Origin: JAODBQ01 sp038213195
Lineage (GTDB): Bacteria; Actinomycetota; Acidimicrobiia; Acidimicrobiales; Ilumatobacteraceae
Direction of reading: 5' to 3'
Assembly: GCA_038213195.1 (NCBI GenBank)
Contig: JBBQTN010000056.1
Location: forward strand, 1-25,567
Length of the DNA stretch: 25,567 nucleotides
Of this stretch, positions 8,349 through 15,034 are shown in pieces. The notes below the pieces were generated by a model, which had not been told where the DNA came from, searched no databases, and worked only from the letters and a program-made list of their open reading frames with translations. The stretch's first letter is position 1. The number at the start of each line of letters is the position of its first letter. A program made the translations under genes and the position numbers.

Positions 8349-10955
8349 TCAGGCCGGGACCGTGGCGCCGAAGAACTGCTGCAGGGCCTGGGCCATCTGC
8401 ACCCTGGCGTCGACGCTGGAGAGGATCACGTCCACCATCGTCAGCGAGGTGTGGATGTGCCCGTGCGCGACCAGCTGGCGGACCGGTACGCCGGCGGCCG
8501 CCATCGCCTCGGCGTAGGCGATGCCTTCGTCGCGCAGCGGGTCGAACTCGCAGGTGACGACGAACGCGGGTGGCAGACCGCTCAAGTCGGCGGCCCGCAG
8601 CGGCGAGGCCTTGGGGTCCGTCCGGTCTGCCGGATCGGCGTAGTGGTCCCAGAACCACACCATCAGCGGCTTCGTCAGGACGAAGCCGTCCGCGTTCTCC
8701 TGGTACGAGCCACGGTCGAGGTCCGAGTCCGTGACCGGGGTGAGCAGCAGCTGCCCGACGATCTCGGGCCCACCAGCGTCGCGGGCCATCTGACAGACCA
8801 CGGCGGCGACGTTGCCGCCGGCGCTCCAGCCTGCCACGGCGAGCTGGCCCGGGATCCCACCGAACTCCTGGATGTGGGCGGCGACCCATTGCACGGCCGC
8901 GAACCCGTCCTCCGCGGCGGCGGGGAAGCGCGCCTCGGGAGCGTGCCGGTAGTTGACCGAAACGATCACGCTGTCGGAGCGCACGCACAGGTCCCGGCAG
9001 AACGGGTCGTCGGAGTCGTGCGCGCCGAGCACCCATCCGCCGCCGTGGAAGTAGACGACGACCGGGTGCGGGCCGTCGCCGACCGGCCGGTAGAGGCGGT
9101 AGTCGAGGTCGCCGGCCGGCCCGGGGAGCACAGCGTCGACGATCTCGCCGACGTCGGGACCGGGCGGGCGGATGGCGGCGCCGTCGGCCACGAACTGGCG
9201 GGCGTCCTCGACCGACAGCGACTCGAGCGGCGGGAGGTCCATGCCCGCGATCAGATCGATGACCGCAGCGACGTCGGGTTGCAGCCGGCGGATGATCCCG
9301 TCGTTGCTGCGCGCCCCTCCCGGACCCTTCAACGCGAACCCGAGGAGGTCGCGGTCGACGACCTCGTCGCAGGCGGTCCGGTACGCGTCGACCCCCCCGA
9401 CGTAGGGCAGGAACACCCGCGGCTTGCCGGGCACGTTGGCGCCCATGTACCACGAGTTGGCGATCGGGTAGAGGGTGATGTTGGCGCAGTCGTTGACATG
9501 GCGACCCCAACCGGTCTCGGCGGTCTGCGTCGGCTCGATCGTGTCGAAGCCGTTGGCGCGCAGGTACTGCAACCGGTCGGCCACCCAGTCGACGTGCTGC
9601 TCGATCGACACTGCCATGTTCGACAGCACGGACGGGCTGCCGGGTCCCGTGATCATGAACAGGTTCGGGAACCCGACCGAGGTCAGGCCGAGGTAGGTGC
9701 TCGGCCCGTGCACCCACTTGTCCTTCAGGGTCAGGCCGCCCTTGCCGGTGATGTCGACGGAGACGATCGCCCCTGTCATCGCGTCGAAGCCCGTCGCATA
9801 GACGATCGCGTCGAACTCGAACGACTCGTCGATCGTGTCGACGCCGGTCTCGGTGACGGTGGCGATCGGGTGGGTGCGCAGGTTGATCAGCCGGACGTGG
9901 GGGAGGTTGTAGGTGGCGTAGTAGTTGGTGTCCAGGCACGGCCGCTTCGTGCCGAACGGGTGGTCCGTCGGGGAGAGGTCCGCCGCCGTCTTCGGGTCGT
10001 CGACGACCGCACGGATCTTCTCGCGGATCATCTCGGCGATGATCTCGTTGGCGTCGCGGTTGGTCATCTGGTCGGCGAACGTGCCGAGGATCGCGAACAG
10101 CTCGCCGGCCTCCCACGCGCTCTCGAAGCGGGCGCGATGCTCCTCCGGGCTGAGCTGCGCCGCCGTCTCAACGGGGGGATCGATCGGGACGCCGCCACGC
10201 GACCAGCGCGCCGAGTCCCGGTACGCGGCGCGATCCTGCTCCAGCGTCGCCTTGCGATCCGCGGGCGCCGGCCCGTTCTTGGCGGGCAGCGAGAAGTTCG
10301 GGGTGCGCTGGAACACGACCAGCTCGCGCGCCTGCTTGGCGATCAGCGGGATCGACTGGATCCCAGACGACCCGGTCCCGATCACCGCGACCCGCTTACC
10401 GCTGAAGTCGACGCCCTCGTGCGGCCAGCGGCTGGTGAAGTAGACCTCGCCCTTGAACCGGTCGGCGCCCTCGATGTCCGGCGTCTTCGGCATCGACAGG
10501 CACCCGGTGGCCATCACATAGTAGCGGCAGGAGATCTGATCGCCCGGCTCGGTGGTGATCCGCCACAGTGAGGCGGCCTCGTCCCAGTCGGCGGAGACCA
10601 CGCGCGTCGAGAAGCGGATGTCCTTGCGCAGATCGTGCTTGTCGGCGACGTGTTGGAGGTAGCGCAGGATCTCCGGCTGCGTCGCGTACTTCTCCGACCA
10701 GGTCCACTCGGTCTCCAGCGCCGGGTCGAACGAGTAGGTGTAGTCGGTGGTCGGGACGTCGCACCGCGCGCCGGGGTACCGGTTCCAGTACCAGGTGCCG
10801 CCGACGTCGTCGCCCGACTCGAGGACCGAGGCGGTGAAGCCGAGGCCGCGCAGCCGGTGGAGCATGTACAGACCGGCGAGGCCCGCTCCCACGACGACGA
10901 CGTCGACCATCGGTTGCTCCGCTCCGGAGCCGTTCGATCCATTCTCTGCAGCCAT
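8349..10955 (-). CDS. Fused Baeyer-Villiger-type flavin monooxygenase and HSL-family esterase
   Basis: One uninterrupted 868-residue frame holds two enzymes. Residues about 16-560 are a class B flavin monooxygenase: FAD site GAGLAG (23-28), the BVMO motif GGTWYWNRYPGARCD (52-66), NADPH site GTGSSG (193-198), the active-site Arg of TKRPCLD (Arg338), and YATGFD (386-391). Residues about 600-868 are a hormone-sensitive-lipase (family IV) alpha/beta hydrolase: oxyanion HGGGW (637-641), NYRHAPEARFPAA, nucleophile Ser711 in GWSAGG, Asp805 in EFDPLRDEG, probable His835 in GHIHTSL. The inferred job is ketone to ester to alcohol plus acid in one polypeptide. In the fingerprint FxGxxxHxxxWP the His is replaced by Phe173 (FKGEVYFTSRWP). 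ATG 10955 follows GAGAGGA with good spacing. The substrate is unknown. Confidence 0.9.
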   Translation of the reverse strand: MAAENGSNGSGAEQPMVDVVVVGAGLAGLYMLHRLRGLGFTASVLESGDDVGGTWYWNRYPGARCDVPTTDYTYSFDPALETEWTWSEKYATQPEILRYLQHVADKHDLRKDIRFSTRVVSADWDEAASLWRITTEPGDQISCRYYVMATGCLSMPKTPDIEGADRFKGEVYFTSRWPHEGVDFSGKRVAVIGTGSSGIQSIPLIAKQARELVVFQRTPNFSLPAKNGPAPADRKATLEQDRAAYRDSARWSRGGVPIDPPVETAAQLSPEEHRARFESAWEAGELFAILGTFADQMTNRDANEIIAEMIREKIRAVVDDPKTAADLSPTDHPFGTKRPCLDTNYYATYNLPHVRLINLRTHPIATVTETGVDTIDESFEFDAIVYATGFDAMTGAIVSVDITGKGGLTLKDKWVHGPSTYLGLTSVGFPNLFMITGPGSPSVLSNMAVSIEQHVDWVADRLQYLRANGFDTIEPTQTAETGWGRHVNDCANITLYPIANSWYMGANVPGKPRVFLPYVGGVDAYRTACDEVVDRDLLGFALKGPGGARSNDGIIRRLQPDVAAVIDLIAGMDLPPLESLSVEDARQFVADGAAIRPPGPDVGEIVDAVLPGPAGDLDYRLYRPVGDGPHPVVVYFHGGGWVLGAHDSDDPFCRDLCVRSDSVIVSVNYRHAPEARFPAAAEDGFAAVQWVAAHIQEFGGIPGQLAVAGWSAGGNVAAVVCQMARDAGGPEIVGQLLLTPVTDSDLDRGSYQENADGFVLTKPLMVWFWDHYADPADRTDPKASPLRAADLSGLPPAFVVTCEFDPLRDEGIAYAEAMAAAGVPVRQLVAHGHIHTSLTMVDVILSSVDARVQMAQALQQFFGATVPA

Positions 10956-11114
10956 GACGCTGTCCTCTCAACGTGTGCGACGACCCCGCGTCGCTCCCCT
11001 GTCGACATTCTCGCCTGCCCAGGCGCTCCCGGCGAATGCGGGGCCACCGAGCCGCGCTGACGTGCGGCACGTGGGAGCCGGTTTCGAACGGCGGCCGGCG
11101 CCGCGATCGGACGG

Positions 11115-13577
11115 TCAGGCGCTGGACGGGTTCTGCCAGGCGACCGGTTCGGACGACACGACCTGCGCGGTGCGCAACTCGGCGATCCGGCCTGCGTCGT
11201 AGCCGAGCGAGGCGAGCAGGCTGTCGGTGTGCTCCCCGGCGAGCACCCCGGGCCCGTAGGAGCCGAGACCGTCGTTGACCCTCACGACGGCACCCCAGCG
11301 GCGATGCCGGCCGAAGCGCGGGTGCGTGCACTCCGGCGTGAAGTCGTTGGCGAGGACCTGCACGTCGTGTGCGAAGAACGGGCCGGGCGTCGTCGCGTCG
11401 GCCCGCACGGCGCACACCCCTGCGGCGAGTGCGCGCTGGTCCCACTCGCCCGCGGGGCGCTTCGACAGCAGCTCGCCCAGCTCGGCGGCGAGGGCGCCGT
11501 CATTGGCGAGACGTGTGGACGCGTCCGCGAACCGTGGGTCGTCGGCGAGCTCTGGATGGTCGAGCATCATCCAGCACCGCCGCCACTCCTCGTCGGTGGT
11601 CAGCGCGACGAAGATCCATCCCGCCGAGGCGCGGTAGAGCCGGTAGCCGGCGGCGAACCCCGTCATCTCGTCGTCGAGGGTCGCCCGCGGCGGCTTGGCG
11701 GCGTAGCTCAACGCGTCGTCGGCGTTGGCGTACATGTTCGCGGTCAGCATGTTGACGTACACGGCCTGGCCGATCCCGAAGCGTTGCCGGGCCAGCAACG
11801 CCAGCGTCACCGCCTCGGCGACGACGACAGCGGTGTTCGGATCCGGGTTCGACTCGTTGGCGCGCATCAGCTGGCGGGACATCTCGCGGACATCGTCGAG
11901 CGTGGCGCACGCCGCAGTGACGGCGCCACCCGCCTGGAAGCCGGCGCCACCGGTGGCTGCGCCGGCGCACGGGTGCGTGGAAGGACGCCGCGCGCCGGGG
12001 CCGTGCCGTCCGTACCCGTTCAGGCACACGAAGAGCAGATCGGGGTTGTCGGCGCGTAGCTGCTCCTCGCCGAGGCCGAGCCGCTCGGGCACACCCGGCC
12101 GCGAGTTGTGCACGACGACGTCGGCGGTGCGGGCGAACTCGGCGGCGATCCGCCTGCCCTCGGGCTTCTTGAGGTCGATGCAGATCGACGACTTGCCGGC
12201 GCTCGTCTTCGCCACTGGCGTGCCGCCGGCGATGAGGTGCCGGTACGGGTCCCCGTCGAGGGCCTCGAGCTTGATCACCCGCGCCCCGAGATCGGCGAGC
12301 ATCGTCGTTGCCAACGGCGCGGCGATGATCGTCGCTATCTCGAGCACCGTGATCCCCTCGAGCGGGCGTCCCGCTGTCGGCGTCCCGTCCCCGCGAGCGC
12401 CTGCGGGCACCGGTCGGACGGACGACGACGTGGCCCGCTCGGCGAACACCTCGGCGGTGTGCTCGCCAGGCCGCGGCGCCGGGCGCCCGATCACGGCCGG
12501 CGTCACCGTCAACTCGGCGATCGCGCCGATCGTGCGCACCGGCCCATGGACGGGATCGTCGAGGGTGACGATGTCCCCGTTGCCGACCAGGTCGGGATGG
12601 TCGAGCGCCTCGGTCGTGGTCAGGTACGGCTCCGCGGCGACGTTGCCGTTGGCGCGGAAGATGTCCATCCACTCCTGCGCCGTGCGCTCCTGCATCCGCA
12701 CGAGCATCTTGTCGCGCGCCGCGCCGACGGTCGCCTCGTCCCACTCCCCCGGTGGGGTGGCGAAGCGTTCTTCGGCGAGCAGCTCACCGAGCAGGTCGGT
12801 GGCGTCGAGGAAAGCGAGCAGCAGGTGCTCGAGCAGGTTGCCGCACTGGATCCACACCCCGTCGCTGGTGCGGACCGGGTGGTAGTTGAGGGTCGGCAGG
12901 TCGCCACCGACGGCCAAGATGTTCGGCGCCACCATCCCGGTGCGCTCGGCCATCTCCACCAGCAGCAGCTCGACGAGATCGAATGGGAGCAAGCCCTGCA
13001 ACAGGCTGGTCTCGACGCGCTGCGCCCCGCCACCGCGGGCGCGGGCGAGCAGCGCGGCGACGATCCCCTGCACCGCACCGTGGGCCGCGACATGGCCCGC
13101 CACCGGCACTGCGGCGACGACGGGGCCGCCCCTGCGCAGCTGACGTTCGAAGCTCATCATCCGTCCGCTGCGCGCCACGACCGCGCCCTCGTATCCGGCC
13201 GCGTCGGCGAGTGGTCCTCGCGGGCCCCACCCGGTGATCGAACAGTGCACGAGGTCCGGCCGCAACGCGGTCGCCGCGGCCGCGTCGATCCCCCAGCGCG
13301 CGGCCCGCGACACGGGACCTGACACGACGAGCACGTCAGCCGTCGACACCAGCCAGTGCAGATCGGCACGGCCCGACTCGGTGCGCAGGTCGGCCGTGAC
13401 GCTGCGCTTGCCGCGCAGCCACAACGGCGCGCCGGGCAGCGCGCGGAAGCGGTCCCCGCCCGGCGGCTCGACCTTGACCACGTCGGCACCGAAGTCCGCG
13501 AGGACCATCGTCGTCATCCCCCCGACCGGGCCCGTCGTGACGTCGACGACCCGTAACCCCTCCAACACCTGTGCCAT
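11115..13577 (-). CDS. Tandem-domain family III (CaiB/BaiF) CoA-transferase
   Basis: An 820-residue protein made of two family III CoA-transferase units, about 1-380 and 404-820. Each opens with the CoA-binding pattern: LEGLRVVDVTTGPVGG...LADFGADVVKVEPP and LEGITVLEIATIIAAP...LADLGARVIKLEAL. Such enzymes move CoA between carboxylic acids or racemise alpha-methylacyl-CoAs. Aligning GWGPRGPLADAAGYE with the usual GxD site puts Glu130 at the catalytic Asp position. In the second half PSTHP puts His535 there. Activity may therefore differ from formyl-CoA transferase. ATG 13577 is chosen because homology begins immediately and a TAGCGT -10 box lies 7 bases upstream. The BVMO-esterase gene follows 159 bases downstream on the same strand, consistent with CoA-linked catabolism of its products, but the link is inference. 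Confidence 0.88.
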   Translation of the reverse strand: MAQVLEGLRVVDVTTGPVGGMTTMVLADFGADVVKVEPPGGDRFRALPGAPLWLRGKRSVTADLRTESGRADLHWLVSTADVLVVSGPVSRAARWGIDAAAATALRPDLVHCSITGWGPRGPLADAAGYEGAVVARSGRMMSFERQLRRGGPVVAAVPVAGHVAAHGAVQGIVAALLARARGGGAQRVETSLLQGLLPFDLVELLLVEMAERTGMVAPNILAVGGDLPTLNYHPVRTSDGVWIQCGNLLEHLLLAFLDATDLLGELLAEERFATPPGEWDEATVGAARDKMLVRMQERTAQEWMDIFRANGNVAAEPYLTTTEALDHPDLVGNGDIVTLDDPVHGPVRTIGAIAELTVTPAVIGRPAPRPGEHTAEVFAERATSSSVRPVPAGARGDGTPTAGRPLEGITVLEIATIIAAPLATTMLADLGARVIKLEALDGDPYRHLIAGGTPVAKTSAGKSSICIDLKKPEGRRIAAEFARTADVVVHNSRPGVPERLGLGEEQLRADNPDLLFVCLNGYGRHGPGARRPSTHPCAGAATGGAGFQAGGAVTAACATLDDVREMSRQLMRANESNPDPNTAVVVAEAVTLALLARQRFGIGQAVYVNMLTANMYANADDALSYAAKPPRATLDDEMTGFAAGYRLYRASAGWIFVALTTDEEWRRCWMMLDHPELADDPRFADASTRLANDGALAAELGELLSKRPAGEWDQRALAAGVCAVRADATTPGPFFAHDVQVLANDFTPECTHPRFGRHRRWGAVVRVNDGLGSYGPGVLAGEHTDSLLASLGYDAGRIAELRTAQVVSSEPVAWQNPSSA

Positions 13578-13584
13578 CGCCGGC

Positions 13585-13590
13585 ACGCTA
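13585..13590 (-). promoter_or_regulatory. Putative leaderless -10 box of the CoA-transferase gene
   Basis: TAGCGT (TANNNT) on the minus strand sits 7 bases before ATG 13577, and there is no Shine-Dalgarno in between. No -35 hexamer is evident. Confidence 0.4.
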
Positions 13591-13618
13591 CGCCCCGCGA
13601 GACGCCGGAGACGGGGGC

Positions 13619-13650
13619 GGGTCGCACGCGCCGGTCGGTGCGATCGACCC
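13619..13650 (-). terminator. Imperfect hairpin after the epimerase-like gene
   Basis: CGCAC (13623-13627) pairs with GTGCG (13638-13642), and outer GGGT (13619-13622) with ACCC (13647-13650) across a four-base bulge. It lies just past the stop codon at 13661 on the minus strand. It is weak and has no U-tract. Confidence 0.25.
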
Positions 13651-13660
13651 GGTTCTGGCG

Positions 13661-14794
13661 TCAGCCGTTCAGCTCGCGGCGCCGGGCCCGGCGCGCGGCG
13701 CGCATCTGGTCGTAGTGCGGCGAGTAACGGTCGCAGTACATCGGATCGGCCCCGGCCGCCGCGCCGCGCAGCCCGGCGACGGCGCGTTGCCACGCGTCGA
13801 TCAAGGCGTCCTCGGACGCGTAGTCGAACGGGTCCTGCAGGGCACGCTCGATCGTTCCGCCTGGCTCCGGCGGATTGGCGACGAGCCAGCGCGCCGTGTC
13901 TGCGAGGCCCTGCTCGGCGGCGATCACGTCGCGGTAGCCCAGCTCGCGCACCAGCGCCGTGTTCGGCGTGTAGCGGTGGTGGCTGCCCGTGAGCATCATC
14001 ATCGGGCGCGCAGGTGTGGCCAGCTCGTCGGGGATGCTGACCAACTCGAACGTGTGGCCGATCGCCGCGGCGACGATCTGCACCACCTGCCGCAGCGACG
14101 GCGTCTGGTCGTCGCTGACGTGGTAGATCCGACCGGCCGAGGCAACTGGCTGGTCAACGGCGAGCAGCAGCGCATGGGCTGCGTTGGGGGCGTGCACGGC
14201 CGAGCGCAACTGCAGGCCGCCGTCGGGGATGATGATCCTCCGCCGTCCATCGAGCGCGCGGCGCACGATCATCCACTCCCGCGGCAGCAGCTGGTTCGGT
14301 CCATAGACGAGCGGATAGCGGAAGTGGGTGGCGGTCGGGCTCGCGGCGAGGACCGCCCGTTCCGTGGCGGCGATCTGCGCCGCCTTGGCGTTGCCCGCAC
14401 CGTCGGCCCGATCGGCGCGGCGCTCGTCCTCGAACGCAGGCACCGCAAGGCCTGGCGGGTCGAGCGACTCGGGGTCGCCGTACCCGAGCAGTGCAGGCAT
14501 GCCCCCCACGCTGACCACCTTGTCGGCTCGCCGGGCAATGACCGGAGCCAGGTCGCGCAGCCTCCCGTACATGACGATGCCGACGTCGAAGCTGCGGTCG
14601 CCGAGCGCGGCGTCGACGCCCGCTGCGTCGAACGGATCGGTGTGCACGTGCTCGACGCGCGCCTCGATCTCCGGGCTCTCGTGACGGCCGGTGTGCAAGA
14701 TCGTGACGTGATGGCCACGGTCGAGCAGGCCACCCACGACGTGCGGGCCGGTCGGGCCCGTGCCACCGATCACGAGTGCTGTCCGCCGGTTCAT
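13661..14794 (-). CDS. NAD(P)-dependent epimerase/dehydratase-like Rossmann protein
   Basis: A 377-residue cytoplasmic protein of the extended/atypical SDR group. The N-terminal dinucleotide site is ALVIGGTGPTGPHV (GGTGPTG, 10-16). Later blocks (FRYPLVYGPNQLLPREW, IPDGGLQLRSAVHAPNAAHA, AGRIYHVSDDQ) are typical of sugar-nucleotide-epimerase-like proteins. The canonical YxxxK catalytic pair is not obvious; the equivalent stretch reads GAGNAKAAQIAATE, so a classical epimerase reaction is doubtful and the substrate is unknown. The start ATG 14794 opens directly on the Rossmann strand and is preceded by a TACGGT -10 box 8 bases upstream. The C-terminus (MRAARRARRRELNG) is basic. The CoA-transferase gene follows 83 bases downstream in the same orientation, with its own possible promoter. 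Confidence 0.75.
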   Translation of the reverse strand: MNRRTALVIGGTGPTGPHVVGGLLDRGHHVTILHTGRHESPEIEARVEHVHTDPFDAAGVDAALGDRSFDVGIVMYGRLRDLAPVIARRADKVVSVGGMPALLGYGDPESLDPPGLAVPAFEDERRADRADGAGNAKAAQIAATERAVLAASPTATHFRYPLVYGPNQLLPREWMIVRRALDGRRRIIIPDGGLQLRSAVHAPNAAHALLLAVDQPVASAGRIYHVSDDQTPSLRQVVQIVAAAIGHTFELVSIPDELATPARPMMMLTGSHHRYTPNTALVRELGYRDVIAAEQGLADTARWLVANPPEPGGTIERALQDPFDYASEDALIDAWQRAVAGLRGAAAGADPMYCDRYSPHYDQMRAARRARRRELNG

Positions 14795-14802
14795 CGACGG
14801 CC

Positions 14803-14808
14803 ACCGTA
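14803..14808 (-). promoter_or_regulatory. Putative leaderless -10 box of the epimerase-like gene
   Basis: TACGGT (TANNNT) on the minus strand lies 8 bases before ATG 14794. A weak -35-like TTGCTC (minus strand, 14824-14829) is 15 bases further upstream. Confidence 0.4.
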
Positions 14809-14879
14809 CCGATGCTGCGCGATGAGCAAGGAACGGGTCTGTGCGCCGGCCGGCGATCGGGGGGACAGCGACGCGCCTG

Positions 14880-14898
14880 GACGGTTGCGCCAACCGTC
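14880..14898. repeat. Perfect 19-base palindrome upstream of the SRPBCC remnant
   Basis: GACGGTTG (14880-14887) and CAACCGTC (14891-14898) are exact reverse complements around the 3-base centre CGC. It lies 20 bases before the ATG of the plus-strand SRPBCC fragment and 85 bases upstream of the divergent epimerase-like start. The form is that of a dimeric repressor operator (TetR-like spacing); a short RNA hairpin is the alternative. Confidence 0.5.
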
Positions 14899-14918
14899 GG
14901 TCCCGCAAGCGCTCCGGC

Positions 14919-15025
14919 ATGACGGTGACAACGCGTTCGTTCCCGGTCTCCGCCGAGGTGCTGTCCGGTGTGCTCACCGATCCGACGACCTACCCGAAGT
15001 GGTTGGTCGGCGCGAAGCACATCTG
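14919..15025 (+). pseudogene. N-terminal remnant of an SRPBCC (polyketide-cyclase-like) gene
   Basis: From ATG 14919 the plus strand encodes MTVTTRSFPVSAEVL followed by LTDPTTYPKWLVGAKHI. This is the standard opening of actinobacterial SRPBCC/polyketide-cyclase proteins: a beta strand, then the helix with an ADPxTYPRWLVG-type motif. Family resemblance stops after AKHI at about base 15020. The frame then runs on as low-complexity sequence antisense to the FtsX-like gene, whose stop is at 15035. A full family member is about 140-160 residues, so roughly three quarters is missing. I infer a gene cut by a deletion or rearrangement at about 15021-15035. The exact breakpoint cannot be seen without a homologue. 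Confidence 0.55.
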
Positions 15026-15034
15026 CGACGGGAT

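Noticed and set aside
7365..10571. A 3.2-kb open frame on the plus strand across the CDF and BVMO-esterase genes
   Set aside because: It is exactly antisense to two well-recognised genes. Its translation is low-complexity (Arg, Asp, Val, Gln, His) with no domain, a normal by-product of GC-rich codon bias.
11091..11104. Small GCGGC/GCCGC hairpin after the CoA-transferase gene
   Set aside because: A 5-bp stem with a 4-base loop is not convincing as a terminator in GC-rich DNA.
13578..13793. N-terminal extension of the CoA-transferase (72 residues)
   Set aside because: It is Arg/Ala-rich, overlaps the end of the epimerase-like gene and precedes a perfect family start with a -10 box.
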